Part shown: positions 1 to 8,254 of the stretch, in pieces | How positions within the stretch are numbered: the stretch's first letter is position 1 | How the letters are laid out: the number at the start of each line of letters is the position of its first letter | From: an uncultured Sphingomonas sp. | Lineage (GTDB): Bacteria > Pseudomonadota > Alphaproteobacteria > Sphingomonadales > Sphingomonadaceae | Length of the DNA: 64,000 bases | Direction of reading: 5' to 3' | Assembly (NCBI RefSeq): GCF_913774285.1 | Contig: NZ_CAJYHX010000031.1 | Coordinates: forward strand, 94,229 to 158,228 | Notes under the pieces: model-generated | Database searches by the model: none | What the model saw: the letters and a program-made list of their open reading frames with translations, nothing else | Told to the model about the DNA's origin: nothing | Translations under genes and position numbers: made by a program

Positions 1-1
1 G

Positions 2-640
2 GTCGGCGAAGCGGCCTGCGTGTCGGTGCACGGCGCCAACCGCCTCGGCTCCAACTCGCTGATCGACCTCGTGGTGTTCGGTCGCGCGACCGGCAAGCGG
101 ATCGTCGACATCCTGAAGCCCAACACCCCGCACCACCCGCTGCCGAAGGATTCGGAAGCGCTGGCGCTGGGTCGCCTCGACCATTTCCGCAACGCGAACG
201 GCGGCACCCGCACCTCGCAGCTGCGTGCCGACATGCAGAAGACGATGCAGCGCCACTGCGCCGTGTTCCGCACCGAGGAGCTGATGGCCGAGGGCGTGAC
301 CCACATGGAGCAGGTCTACAAGGGCCTGGAGGACGTGCATGTCAGCGATCGCTCGCTGATCTGGAACACCGATCTCGTCGAGACGCTGGAGCTGGACAAT
401 CTGCTCGGCCAGGCGATGGTGACGATCCGCAGCGCGATCAACCGCAAGGAAAGCCGCGGCGCCCATATGCACGAGGACTTCCCCGAGCGCGACGACGCCG
501 GCTGGATGAAGCACACCATCGCGACGTTCGACGGCTGGGGCGGCAAGGGCGGCGCGACCGCGATCGATTATCGCCCGGTGCACGACTATACGCTCACCGA
601 CGCGATCGAGTATATCAAGCCGAAGAAGCGGGTATACTGA
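2..640 (+). CDS. sdhA: Succinate dehydrogenase flavoprotein subunit, C-terminal part
   Basis: This is the last 212 codons of a gene that begins before the window. SdhA carries covalent FAD and oxidises succinate to fumarate at the inner membrane (TCA cycle, complex II). The segment NRLGSNSLIDLVVFGR at the left edge is the FAD-binding block of the family. The C-terminal domain follows, with the family-typical SRGAHMHEDFPERDD and a KKRVY end. A strong terminator follows 28 bases after the stop, so no sdhB follows in the same transcript as is common; the iron-sulfur subunit must be encoded elsewhere. Identity is secure. Confidence 0.96.
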   Translation, partial: VGEAACVSVHGANRLGSNSLIDLVVFGRATGKRIVDILKPNTPHHPLPKDSEALALGRLDHFRNANGGTRTSQLRADMQKTMQRHCAVFRTEELMAEGVTHMEQVYKGLEDVHVSDRSLIWNTDLVETLELDNLLGQAMVTIRSAINRKESRGAHMHEDFPERDDAGWMKHTIATFDGWGGKGGATAIDYRPVHDYTLTDAIEYIKPKKRVY

Positions 641-667
641 TCCGCTAAGCGGATGGGTTTACGGAAT

Positions 668-697
668 GGCCGGGGCGGGGACGCTCCGGCCTTTTTG
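668..697 (+). terminator. Rho-independent terminator after sdhA
   Basis: A 10-bp GC-rich stem (668-677 with 682-691, one G-T pair) and a GGGA loop are followed by five T residues at 692-696. Its place 28 bases after the sdhA stop fits termination of the sdh transcript. Confidence 0.9.
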
Positions 698-726
698 TTT
701 GGGGTTGGCATCTGGTTGAACCCCAC

Positions 727-856
727 GCACCCTCACCCTTCCGGCGCTATCGCGCCTCCCTCCCTCTCCCGCAGGCGGGAGAGGGACTGAGATGCCCTCT
801 CCCGCCTGCGGGAGAGGGAGGGGCCCGCTGCCGAAGGCAGTGGGAGGGTGAGGGTG
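727..856. repeat. Intergenic palindromic repeat, CTCCCGC-type
   Basis: Outer arms (caccctcaccc near 728 and gggtgagggtg near 846) enclose two tandem inverted hairpins, ccctctcccgcaggcgggag at 762 and ccctctcccgcctgcgggag at 795. It is non-coding and lies between the convergent sdhA and ruvC. Related elements recur at 8092-8243, 30994-31137 and 55263-55425. Confidence 0.8.
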
Positions 857-873
857 ACGGAGGGTAGCGGGAA

Positions 874-1365
874 CTACCGCAGCACCCCGAACCGCGCACT
901 CGCCAGATGGTGCGCATGGCAGATCGCCACCGCGAGCGCGTCCGCCGCATCGGCCCCGACGATCTTCACCCCCGGCAGCAGCCGCGAGACCATCGCATGG
1001 ACCTGCTCCTTGTCGGCATTGCCCACGCCGACAACGGACTTCTTGACCGTGCTCGGCTTGTACTCGCCCACATCAATCCCCACCCGCGCGGCGGCGCATA
1101 GCACCACCCCGCGCGCCTGGCCGAGCTTGAGCGTCGACTGCGCGTTGGAATTGACGAACACTTCCTCGACCGCCGCCGCCTCGGGCGCATGATCGGCGAT
1201 CAGCGCAGCGAGCATCGCATCGAGATGGGCAAGACGGCGCGGGAGCGAGGCCTTGGTGTCGGTGACCAGCTTGCCATGCGCGACATGGCCGAGCCGGTTC
1301 CCCTCTGCCCGGATCAGCCCCCAGCCGGTGGTCCCCAGGCCGGGATCGAGGCCAAGGATGATCAC
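874..1365 (-). CDS. ruvC: Holliday junction endodeoxyribonuclease RuvC
   Basis: RuvC (163 aa) resolves Holliday junctions together with RuvAB in recombinational repair. The start IILGLDPGLGTTGWG carries the first catalytic Asp. VEEVFVNSN holds the catalytic Glu, and the C-terminal DAADALAVAICHAHH holds the last two acidic residues of the RNase H-like site. I chose the GTG at 1365 because the reading frame upstream of it runs through an intergenic repeat, and because GLDPG should lie within the first residues. A gggga stretch lies about 7 bases upstream. Length matches the family. ruvAB are not adjacent on either side. Confidence 0.93.
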   Translation of the reverse strand: MIILGLDPGLGTTGWGLIRAEGNRLGHVAHGKLVTDTKASLPRRLAHLDAMLAALIADHAPEAAAVEEVFVNSNAQSTLKLGQARGVVLCAAARVGIDVGEYKPSTVKKSVVGVGNADKEQVHAMVSRLLPGVKIVGADAADALAVAICHAHHLASARFGVLR

Positions 1366-1371
1366 AGATCG

Positions 1372-1497
1372 TCCCCGGCACGGGGAGGGGGACCAGCCGA
1401 AGGCTGGTGGAGGGGGCTCTCCACCAGCGAGTACCTTGGGGAAGCCCCCCTCCACCACCGCTTCGCGGCGGTCCCCCTCCCCGTTCCGGGGAGGAGC
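1372..1497. repeat. Intergenic palindromic repeat, CCCCGGCACGGGG-type
   Basis: The element begins tccccggcacggggaggggg and ends ccccctccccgttccgggga, with internal gctggtggaggggg and cccccctccaccacc arms. A close relative lies at 11326-11465. It fills the space between yebC and ruvC and has no coding signature. Confidence 0.8.
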
Positions 1498-1504
1498 GAG
1501 AAGA

Positions 1505-2248
1505 TCAACCCAGCTTCTCCATCACGTCGTCCGGGATCTCGTAATTCCCCCACACGGTCTGGACGTCGTCGTCATCATCCAGCGCGTCGAGCAGCTTGAA
1601 CAGCGTCGTGGCGTCGTCGGCGCCCACGGTCACCATGGTCTGCGGCCGCCAGGCGAGCTTGGCGCCCTCGGATTCGCCGAGCACCGGCTCCAGCGCCTTC
1701 GCGACTTCGTGCAGGTCGCCCTGCGCGGTCCAGATCTCGTGGCCGTCCTCGCTGCTGGTCACGTCCTCGGCGCCCGCTTCCAGCGCCGCCTCGAACACCT
1801 TCTCGGCGTCGCCGGCGCTCGCCGGGTAGGAGATCAGGCCCAGACGATCGAAGCCGTGGCTCACCGAGCCGGCGGTGCCCAGGTTGCCGCCGTTCTTCGA
1901 CACCGCGGTGCGCACATTCGTGGCGGTGCGGTTGCGATTGTCGGTCAGCGCCTCGATGATCAGCGACACGCCCGCCGGGCCGAAGCCCTCGTAGCGGATC
2001 TCTTCGTAGTTATCGCCCTCGCCCTTGCTCGCCTTGTCGATCGCGCGCTGGATATTGTCCTTGGGCATCGACTGCGCCTTGGCGGCGTTGATCGCGGCGC
2101 GCAGGCGCGGGTTCATGTCCGGGTCCGGCAGACCCATCTTTGCCGCCACGGTGATTTCGCGGCTGAGCTTGGAGAACATCGCCGAGCGCTTCTTATCCTG
2201 CGCGCCCTTGCGGTGCATGATGTTCTTGAATTTGGAATGGCCTGCCAT
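1505..2248 (-). CDS. yebC: YebC/PmpR family DNA-binding regulatory protein
   Basis: This is a 247-aa member of the YebC/TACO1 family. The family includes transcription regulators and proteins that help ribosomes through difficult sequences; which role applies here cannot be told. The N-terminal signature MAGHSKFKNIMHRKGAQDKKR is present, followed by KLSREITVAAKMG, and the C-terminus is acidic (LDALDDDDDVQTVWGNYEIPD). Length is typical. It lies upstream of ruvC on the same strand, as in many bacteria, with repeat DNA between them. Confidence 0.95.
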   Translation of the reverse strand: MAGHSKFKNIMHRKGAQDKKRSAMFSKLSREITVAAKMGLPDPDMNPRLRAAINAAKAQSMPKDNIQRAIDKASKGEGDNYEEIRYEGFGPAGVSLIIEALTDNRNRTATNVRTAVSKNGGNLGTAGSVSHGFDRLGLISYPASAGDAEKVFEAALEAGAEDVTSSEDGHEIWTAQGDLHEVAKALEPVLGESEGAKLAWRPQTMVTVGADDATTLFKLLDALDDDDDVQTVWGNYEIPDDVMEKLG

Positions 2249-2331
2249 GGTGAACCCGAACTGCCTGCGGTCTGGAGAAGGTGGAAAGCGCTCGCCTTAG
2301 CGCGGTTGGCCGGCGAGCGCCATCGCGGGGC

Positions 2332-2568
2332 TCAGATGCCCAGCGCCTGCTTGTAGGTTTCGAGCAGCATCTCGGCCTCTTCGCGGTGATGCTTTTCCAT
2401 CTTCCGCAGGCGGACGATGGTGCGCATCGTCTTCACGTCGAAGCCGGTCGACTTGGCTTCGGCATAGACGTCCTTGATGTCGTCGGCGATGCCCTTCTTC
2501 TCCTCTTCGAGACGCTCGACACGCTCGATCAGGAGGCGGAGCTGCTCGGCGGAAATATTGTCGGACAT
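2332..2568 (-). CDS. gapR: DUF2312 protein, GapR-like nucleoid protein
   Basis: The 78-aa protein is almost wholly helical and charged: EQLRLLIERVERLEEEKKG, then IKDVYAEAKSTGFDVKTMR, then IVRLRKMEKHHREEAEMLLE. This is the DUF2312 family. In Caulobacter the member GapR is an essential DNA-clamping protein that follows overtwisted DNA ahead of forks and RNA polymerase. Full-length match to the family pattern. It is read away from the amidohydrolase upstream and appears to be a single gene. The function is inferred from the Caulobacter homologue. Confidence 0.9.
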   Translation of the reverse strand: MSDNISAEQLRLLIERVERLEEEKKGIADDIKDVYAEAKSTGFDVKTMRTIVRLRKMEKHHREEAEMLLETYKQALGI

Positions 2569-2694
2569 GGGTGTTCTAGCTCCTGAAGCATGGGATCGGA
2601 CGAGGCACGCCGCGCGGGAGTCGCGCAGGTCGGATCGCCCGAAGGGAATGGAATCCAGCGGGCCCTGTACGCCAGCCGGCGCTTCCGCTCAACC

Positions 2695-4020
2695 TTAGTC
2701 CTGCGGGAAGACCTGCCGCTTGCCGCCCAGCTTGTGCACCACGCCGGCGCGCACCACCGTGTCGACATGCTCCAGCACCGTCACGTCCTGCAGCGGATCG
2801 CCGGCCACCGCGATCAGGTCCGCCGCCTTGCCCGGTTCCAGCGAGCCGAGCTGGTCCTTGCGGCCGAGCGCATCGGCGGCATCCAGCGTCGCCGCGCGAA
2901 TCGCGCCCGCCGGGGTGAGGCCGGCGCGGACGAGCAGCGCGAATTCCTTGGCATTCTCGCCGTGGCGCGACACGCCGGTATCGGTGCCGAAGGCAACCTT
3001 CACCCCCGCCTTGATCGCCTTGGCGTGGCTTGCCGCTGCAGCAGCGGCCGCCGCTTCGGCCTTGGGGATCGTCGCAGGCGGGAGCTTACCGGCGCGGGCA
3101 TTGGCGAGCGCGGTGACCGGGGCGATCATCGTCGGCACCAGCCAGGTGCCGTGCGCCTTCATCGCGGCGATGGTGGCGTCGTCCAGAAAGCTGCCATGCT
3201 CGATCGAATCGGCCCCCGCCTCCACCGCCCCGCGCACGCCCTCCGCCGCATGGGCGTGGACCGCGACGCGGCGACCGAAGGCATGCGCCGTCTCGACGAT
3301 CGCCTTCATCTCCTCGTCGGACATCTGCTTGCCCAGGCCGCCCGCGACGTTGGAGAGCACGCCGCCGGTCGCGGCGAACTTGATCACCTGCGCGCCGAGC
3401 CCGATCTGCTGGCGGACCGCGCGGCGGCAATCGTCGGCGCCGTCGCAGGTGTTGATCTGGCGGTGCGCCACTGCCTCGGCGAATTCCTCCGCGAGCCCGT
3501 TGGTGCCGTCGCCATGCCCGCCCGAGACCGAGATCATCCGCCCGGCATTGACGATTCGCGGCCCCGCGATCGCGCCGCGCTCCACCGCATCGCGCAGCGC
3601 CCGGATCGCACGCGGGTTGCTGCCCAGATCGCGGACGGTGGTGAAACCCGCTTCCAGGTCGCGCCGAGCATCCTCGATGCCGATGACGAATTCGTCCGCC
3701 TCGTCCTCGGTGAGCGCGTTCATCCGCTCCTTCACCGGGTCGCCCTCGGAGAAGAGGTGGACGTGCAGGTCGATCAGCCCTGGCAGCACGAACTTGTCGC
3801 GCAGGTCGACCAGGGTCGCCCCTGCCTCGGGCACGACGAAGCCGTCGCGCACCTCGGCGACCTTGCCGTCGCGCAGGATCAGGGTGCTATTGCCGCGCGG
3901 CGCCTGGCCGGGCTTGTCCAGCAACCGCCCGGCCTGGACATAGGTGACCCTGGAGGAAGACTGGGCAAGGGCGGGAACGGCCACGGAACAGGCCAGCGTG
4001 GCCAGCAACAACGTCTTCAT
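2695..4020 (-). CDS. Exported metal-dependent amidohydrolase
   Basis: A 441-aa amidohydrolase-superfamily enzyme of the imidazolonepropionase/prolidase-like group. It has a signal peptide (MKTLLLATLACSVAVPALAQ) with a likely cut after ALAQ, so it acts in the periplasm. Metal ligands are visible: HVH in LPGLIDLHVHLF, a lysine in QVIKFAATGG (probable carboxylated or bridging position), H in VAVHAHA, H in SIEHGSF, and D in FGTDTGVSRHGEN. Similar enzymes cleave Xaa-Pro or Xaa-Arg dipeptides or cyclic amides; the substrate cannot be assigned from sequence. It stands alone between gapR and a DUF1244 gene. Confidence 0.88.
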   Translation of the reverse strand: MKTLLLATLACSVAVPALAQSSSRVTYVQAGRLLDKPGQAPRGNSTLILRDGKVAEVRDGFVVPEAGATLVDLRDKFVLPGLIDLHVHLFSEGDPVKERMNALTEDEADEFVIGIEDARRDLEAGFTTVRDLGSNPRAIRALRDAVERGAIAGPRIVNAGRMISVSGGHGDGTNGLAEEFAEAVAHRQINTCDGADDCRRAVRQQIGLGAQVIKFAATGGVLSNVAGGLGKQMSDEEMKAIVETAHAFGRRVAVHAHAAEGVRGAVEAGADSIEHGSFLDDATIAAMKAHGTWLVPTMIAPVTALANARAGKLPPATIPKAEAAAAAAAASHAKAIKAGVKVAFGTDTGVSRHGENAKEFALLVRAGLTPAGAIRAATLDAADALGRKDQLGSLEPGKAADLIAVAGDPLQDVTVLEHVDTVVRAGVVHKLGGKRQVFPQD

Positions 4021-4059
4021 TCCCGTCTCCCCCTGTCGCGCCCCCGATTCAGGCCCGCC

Positions 4060-4434
4060 TCAGGCGTGGGGGTCGGTCATGCTGGGAGGATCACTGGCCG
4101 GGAAGCTCTCGTCAAGCGCCTCGTCGAGCTCCGCGTCGCGGCCCTCGTTCTTCTTCAGGCTCTCTTCCATCCGCGCCAATTGCTCAGGGCTCGCCTCGCT
4201 CTGGTACTTCGCCTTCCACTCGGATTGCTCCATCCCATAGACGATTCGGCGGGCATCGGCCTTGGCGATGCTGGGGTCGGCTTCGTGGATCCAGTCGCCC
4301 AGGCAGTTCCGGCAGAAGCCCGAAAGCCCCATCAGATCAATGTTCTGGGCATCGTGCCGGTGGCGCAGATGGCGCACCAGCCGGCGGAACGCTTTGGCCG
4401 CTGTTGCGTCGTCCAGGCGATCAAGTTCATCCAT
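4060..4434 (-). CDS. DUF1244 family protein with acidic C-terminal tail
   Basis: The 124-aa protein has the DUF1244 core in its first 65 residues: FRRLVRHLRHRHDAQNIDL, then GFCRNCLGDWIHEA with a CxxC-like Cys pair. The second half is charged and ends DEALDESFPASDPPS, a short motif seen at the ends of many small alphaproteobacterial proteins. DUF1244 proteins are usually shorter, so this looks like a fusion of two small modules. Function is unknown. It is divergent from pyk with a 72-base gap that must hold both promoters. Confidence 0.85.
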   Translation of the reverse strand: MDELDRLDDATAAKAFRRLVRHLRHRHDAQNIDLMGLSGFCRNCLGDWIHEADPSIAKADARRIVYGMEQSEWKAKYQSEASPEQLARMEESLKKNEGRDAELDEALDESFPASDPPSMTDPHA

Positions 4435-4506
4435 TCGGCACCTCCGGAGTTGATGTTAACGCATTTGGGGCTAGAGGCGGGCACGCACAAGCCGAGGAAG
4501 ACAACG

Positions 4507-5976
4507 ATGACACAGGCGATCTCCCCCCGCTCGCGCAAGGTGCGCGTCCTGGCAACTTTGGGACCCGCCAGCGCGTCCCCCGAAATGATCGAGAAGCTGT
4601 TCCGCGCCGGCGCCGATGCGTTCCGCATCAATATGAGCCATGGCGACCAGGCCTCGAAGATCCCGCTGTTCGAGGCGATCCGCGCGATGGAGGCGACCAC
4701 GGGTCGCCCGACCACGATCCTGGCCGACCTTCAGGGGCCGAAGCTGCGCGTCGGCAAGTTCGCCGAGGGCAAGGTGATGCTGGTCACCGGCCACCAGTTC
4801 ACGCTCGACCGTGATCCCACGCCCGGCGACGCCACCCGCGTCGAGCTGCCGCACCGCGAGATCTTCGAAGCCGCGCATGCCGATGCGCGGCTGCTGCTCG
4901 ACGACGGCAAGCTGGTGTTGCGCGTGACCGACGTGGCGCCGGACCGGCTGACCACGATCGTCGAAGTCGGCGGCCCCTTGTCGAACAACAAGGGCCTCAA
5001 CGTGCCCGACATGGTGCTGCCGCTCGCCGCGCTCACCGAGAAGGACCGCAGCGACCTCAGCTTCGCGGTGGAGCAGGGTGCCGACTGGATCGCGCTCAGC
5101 TTCGTCCAGCGTCCGGAGGATCTGATGGAAGCCCGCCGCCTGATCGGCGGCAAGGCGGCCCTGCTCGCCAAGATCGAGAAGCCGAGCGCCATTGCCCGCC
5201 TCGAGGAAATCCTCGAGCAGTGCGACGGCGTGATGGTGGCCCGCGGCGATCTCGGAGTCGAGCTGCCGCCGCAGACCGTGCCACCGCTGCAGAAGCGCAT
5301 TGTCGAATCGGCGCGCCGCCTGGGCCGCCCGGTGATCGTCGCGACGCAGATGCTTGAATCGATGATCGAGAGCCCCTCGCCCACGCGCGCCGAAGTCTCG
5401 GACGTGGCGACCGCGGTCTATGACGGCGCCGACGCGATCATGCTCTCGGCCGAAAGCGCTGCGGGCAAGTGGCCGATCGAATCGGTGTCGATGATGAACT
5501 CGATCGCCGATGCGGTGGAGCGCGATCCCGCGCATGGCGACCGCGTCCACTTCACCGTCACCAAGCCCGATCCGACGACCGCCGACGCACTGGCCGAAGC
5601 GGCGAAGAACATCGCGGCGACGGTGTCGGCCTCGGCGATCATCTGCTTCACCAGCTCGGGCTCGACCGCACGCCGCATCGCCCGCGAGCGGCCGCTGGTG
5701 CCGATCCTGGTGCTGACCCCCGAGCGCGAAACCGCGCGCCGCCTGGGCCTGCTCTGGGGCACCCATGCGGTGAACACCCGCGACGTCGATTCGTTCGAGG
5801 AAATGGTCGCCAAGGCCAAGCGCATGGCGCTGCGCCACGGCCTCGCCAAGGCCGGCGACCGGGTGATCGTCTGCGCCGGCGTGCCGTTCAAGACGCCGGG
5901 TTCGACCAACGTGCTCCACGTGGTGACGCTGCTCGGCGACGAGCTGACCAGCTACACGGGTCCGGAAGGGAACTGA
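4507..5976 (+). CDS. pyk: Pyruvate kinase
   Basis: Pyruvate kinase (489 aa) makes pyruvate and ATP from phosphoenolpyruvate, the last glycolytic step and also the end of the Entner-Doudoroff route. Visible blocks are RKVRVLATLGPAS at the N-terminus, FRINMSHGD, TILADLQGPKLRVG, the catalytic segment LLAKIEKPSAI, GVMVARGDLGVELP, and PVIVATQMLESM. The C-terminal domain is complete. The ATG at 4507 follows a gaggaag ribosome site at about 4494-4500 and fits the family start. The frame stays open far upstream, but only because of antisense reading through the amidohydrolase. Confidence 0.97.
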   Translation: MTQAISPRSRKVRVLATLGPASASPEMIEKLFRAGADAFRINMSHGDQASKIPLFEAIRAMEATTGRPTTILADLQGPKLRVGKFAEGKVMLVTGHQFTLDRDPTPGDATRVELPHREIFEAAHADARLLLDDGKLVLRVTDVAPDRLTTIVEVGGPLSNNKGLNVPDMVLPLAALTEKDRSDLSFAVEQGADWIALSFVQRPEDLMEARRLIGGKAALLAKIEKPSAIARLEEILEQCDGVMVARGDLGVELPPQTVPPLQKRIVESARRLGRPVIVATQMLESMIESPSPTRAEVSDVATAVYDGADAIMLSAESAAGKWPIESVSMMNSIADAVERDPAHGDRVHFTVTKPDPTTADALAEAAKNIAATVSASAIICFTSSGSTARRIARERPLVPILVLTPERETARRLGLLWGTHAVNTRDVDSFEEMVAKAKRMALRHGLAKAGDRVIVCAGVPFKTPGSTNVLHVVTLLGDELTSYTGPEGN

Positions 5977-5986
5977 GCCCTGCAAT

Positions 5987-6112
5987 CTTCCCCCTCCAGG
6001 GGGAGGTGGCGCGCGCCGCGCGACAGAAGGGGAGGTCCGCGACCAACTAGCGGTTCGACATCCTCCCCCTCCGTCAGGCTCCGCCTGACACCTCCCCCTG
6101 GCGGGGGAGGAT
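5987..6112. repeat. Intergenic palindromic repeat, CCTCCCCCT-type
   Basis: Non-coding inverted repeat between the convergent pyk and ccmB. The left arm is ttccccctccagggggagg and the right arm cctccccctggcgggggagg, with an inner hairpin gtcaggctccgcctgac near 6075-6091. It may also end both transcripts, although no T run follows. Confidence 0.7.
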
Positions 6113-6119
6113 TGGGGGA

Positions 6120-6755
6120 CTACCCCCGCCCCATCCGTATCGCCGCACCGGCGACGAAGGGGCATCCTGCCACCAAGAGCAAGCTTATCGCCGCGAGCAG
6201 CTTGATCGCGCCGGGCTCGCCGCCAGTGGCACCGGCACCGAAGATCAGCAGCGGCACCGCGAAGGGCAGCATCACCAGCCCCGCCAGCGCGCCCGCCCCG
6301 CGCAACCCCGCCACCAGGGCCGCCGTCGCCACGCCCAGCGCCGCGAGACCTGGCGTGCCGATCGCCAGCCCAAGCAGGATCGTTCCCAGCGCCGTACCGG
6401 GCACGTGCAGCAACGCCGCCGCCACGCAGGTCGCGGCGAGCAGCGCGGGGCCAAAGCCCAGCCAGTGTCCGAGCATCTTCGCCGCCGCGATGCCGCTATC
6501 GGAATAGCCCCGCACCACCAGCTGATCGAGCACCCCGCTCTCGGCATCGGGCGTCACCAGCCGCTCGACTGGCAGCAGCGAGGCGAGCAGCGCCGCCGCC
6601 CAGATCACCCCGCCGCCGATGCGTGCCAGCAGCCGTCCGTCGGGCCCCACCGCGAAGGGAAACAGAATCGCGACGAGGAGGAAGAAGGCGATCGGCAGCA
6701 CCAGCCCGCCGCTGCTCCATGCCCGCCGCAGTTCGCGCCACACGAGCGCGATCAC
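6120..6755 (-). CDS. ccmB: Heme exporter protein CcmB
   Basis: The 211-aa membrane protein is the permease subunit of the CcmABC complex, which delivers heme to CcmE for c-type cytochrome maturation. It opens VIALVWRELRRAW, typical of CcmB, and has about six hydrophobic segments (for example LVLPIAFFLLVAILFPFAVG). The GTG at 6755 overlaps the ccmA stop as GTGA, so translation is coupled. ccmC does not follow; a repeat and pyk come next. The signature LDQLVVRGYSDSGIAAAKM is also CcmB-like. Confidence 0.93.
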   Translation of the reverse strand: MIALVWRELRRAWSSGGLVLPIAFFLLVAILFPFAVGPDGRLLARIGGGVIWAAALLASLLPVERLVTPDAESGVLDQLVVRGYSDSGIAAAKMLGHWLGFGPALLAATCVAAALLHVPGTALGTILLGLAIGTPGLAALGVATAALVAGLRGAGALAGLVMLPFAVPLLIFGAGATGGEPGAIKLLAAISLLLVAGCPFVAGAAIRMGRG

Positions 6756-7321
6756 AGCGCGATCTCCTGCGCGTCCGGCAGCGCGATCGGCTGGTGCGTC
6801 GCGACCAGCACGATGCCGCCGCCTGCGCGATGCGCCGCGATCCGCGCTTCCAGCATCGCGATCGAGGTCAGGTCGAGCCCGTTGGCGGGTTCGTCGAGCA
6901 GCCACGTCGGCGCCGCGCTCGCCAGCACCCGCGCGAAGGCCGCGCGCCGCCGCTGGCCGGTCGAGAGCAGCCGCACCGGCACATCGGCGATGTCGGCCAG
7001 CCCCACAGCCTTGAGCGCTTCGTCGACCGCGTCCGCTCGACCGTCGAGCCCCGCCCAGAAACCGAGTGCACCGGCCAATGTCCGTTCCGCATCCAGCGCC
7101 GCGGTCTCGCTGAGCAGCGCCCGCGCGCCCTCCCCCGTCACCTGCCCACCGAGCGGCGCGAGCAGCCCCGCAGCGATGCGGATCAGGCTCGACTTGCCGA
7201 CGCCGTTGGGCCCGAGCACCAGCCCGGCCTCGCCGGGCGCGAGCGCGAAGGACAGCTCCTCGAACAGGATCCGCCCCCCGCGCAGGCAGGTCACGGCGTC
7301 AAAGGCAAGGCCGGGGGTCAA
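6752..7321 (-). CDS. ccmA: Heme exporter ATP-binding protein CcmA
   Basis: The ABC ATPase of the heme export complex, 189 aa. Walker A is GPNGVGKSS, the signature motif is LSTGQRRR, and Walker B is TWLLDEPANGLD followed by the switch His in VATHQPI. I set the start at the TTG at 7321, which overlaps the stop of the upstream metallopeptidase gene (TTGA). The frame is open further upstream, but that part is antisense-like sequence inside the neighbour and lacks family residues. Operon with ccmB. Confidence 0.92.
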   Translation of the reverse strand: MTPGLAFDAVTCLRGGRILFEELSFALAPGEAGLVLGPNGVGKSSLIRIAAGLLAPLGGQVTGEGARALLSETAALDAERTLAGALGFWAGLDGRADAVDEALKAVGLADIADVPVRLLSTGQRRRAAFARVLASAAPTWLLDEPANGLDLTSIAMLEARIAAHRAGGGIVLVATHQPIALPDAQEIAL

Positions 7322-7722
7322 TCGGCGGCGTCTTCCAGCGCGTGCATGTCGTCGTCGGACAGGCCGAAATGGTGGCCGACCTCGTGGACCACGACATGGT
7401 GGACCAGCCGTTCGAGCGATTCTCCGCTCTCCACCCATTCGTCGAGGATGGCGCGGCGATAGAGATGGATGCGATCGGGCAGACCGCCCGAATCGAATGC
7501 CGATTTCTCGCCGATCGGCTGACCATGGTAGAGGCCGCTCAAGCCGAACGGATCGTCGATGCCGAGCGCGTCAAGCGTCTCGTCGTCAGCGAACTCTTCG
7601 ACCAGCAGCACCACGTCGGCGAGGTGCGGCTGGAAGGGCGCGGGGATGCGCGCCAGCGCGGCGCGGGCGAGGCGCTCGATCAGGGCGGCATCGGGGGCGA
7701 AGGTTGGCGCTTGCTCCGGCAT
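7318..7722 (-). CDS. Putative zinc metallopeptidase, MMP-like family
   Basis: A small protein (134 aa from the ATG at 7722; an ATG at 7734 is also possible) with a zincin motif HEVGHHFGLSDDDMHAL near its C-terminus. The HExxH signature followed by GLSDDDM is that of the family of predicted Zn-dependent proteases with an MMP-like domain. Substrates are unknown. It is the first gene of a unit with ccmA and ccmB, joined by a TTGA overlap, and is divergent from the pterin dehydratase gene 49 bases away. Neither possible start has a strong ribosome site. Confidence 0.85.
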   Translation of the reverse strand: MPEQAPTFAPDAALIERLARAALARIPAPFQPHLADVVLLVEEFADDETLDALGIDDPFGLSGLYHGQPIGEKSAFDSGGLPDRIHLYRRAILDEWVESGESLERLVHHVVVHEVGHHFGLSDDDMHALEDAAD

Positions 7723-7770
7723 GGCCGAATGCATAGGCGGTTGAGCAGATACCGAGCAAGGAGGGGATAT

Positions 7771-8064
7771 ATGGTAGCGCGTTTGACCGACGGCCTGCGC
7801 GAGGAGTCGCTCGCGGCCCTGCCCGCCTGGAACTATGAGCCGGGTCGCGACGCCATCACCCGCCGCTTCCTGTTCGCCGATTTCACCGAGGCGTTCGGCT
7901 TCATGACCCGCGTCGCGCTGATCGCCGAGAAGGCGGACCATCATCCCGAATGGTCGAACGTGTGGAACCGGGTCGACATCCTGCTGACCACGCATGACGC
8001 GGGCGGGCTGTCGACGCGCGACCTGCAGCTGGCGGCTGCGATCGACGCGCTGGTGAAGGGGTAA
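7771..8064 (+). CDS. phhB: 4a-hydroxytetrahydrobiopterin dehydratase (pterin-4a-carbinolamine dehydratase)
   Basis: A 97-aa enzyme that dehydrates 4a-hydroxytetrahydropterin, recycling the cofactor of aromatic amino acid hydroxylases. The family core is visible: FLFADFTEAFGFMTRVAL, then EKADHHPEWSNVWNRVDI with the catalytic HHPEW block, then TTHDAGGLSTRD. An ideal aaggagggg ribosome site at 7758-7766 fixes the ATG at 7771. No phenylalanine hydroxylase is in the window. Confidence 0.93.
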   Translation: MVARLTDGLREESLAALPAWNYEPGRDAITRRFLFADFTEAFGFMTRVALIAEKADHHPEWSNVWNRVDILLTTHDAGGLSTRDLQLAAAIDALVKG

Positions 8065-8091
8065 ACGGACGAGACGCTAGCGGCTCTTTCG

Positions 8092-8243
8092 CCCCCCTTC
8101 CGCTTGCGGGAGGGGACGGGGGAGGGTGCGTGAGGGAGGCGAGGGCTGACATCTCGAAGATGTACTGCTTGACCGCCCCCCGCAGCGTCTCGCCCGCTTC
8201 CCTTACACACCCTCCCCTAACCCCTCCCGCAAGCGGAAGGGGG
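8092..8243. repeat. Intergenic palindromic repeat, CTCCCGC-type
   Basis: Arms of about 37 bases (cccccttccgcttgcggga at 8092 and tcccgcaagcggaaggggg ending 8243) flank a central part of about 78 bases. It belongs to the same family as the elements near 727, 30994 and 55263, and lies between convergent phhB and the TonB-like gene. Confidence 0.8.
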
Positions 8244-8254
8244 AATTAAATTAC

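Noticed and set aside
2590..4506. An open frame on the + strand running into pyk, suggesting a protein of over 1100 residues
   Set aside because: It is antisense to the amidohydrolase and DUF1244 genes and is rich in Arg/His/Gly as expected for shadow frames in GC-rich DNA. Only the part from 4507 has family motifs.
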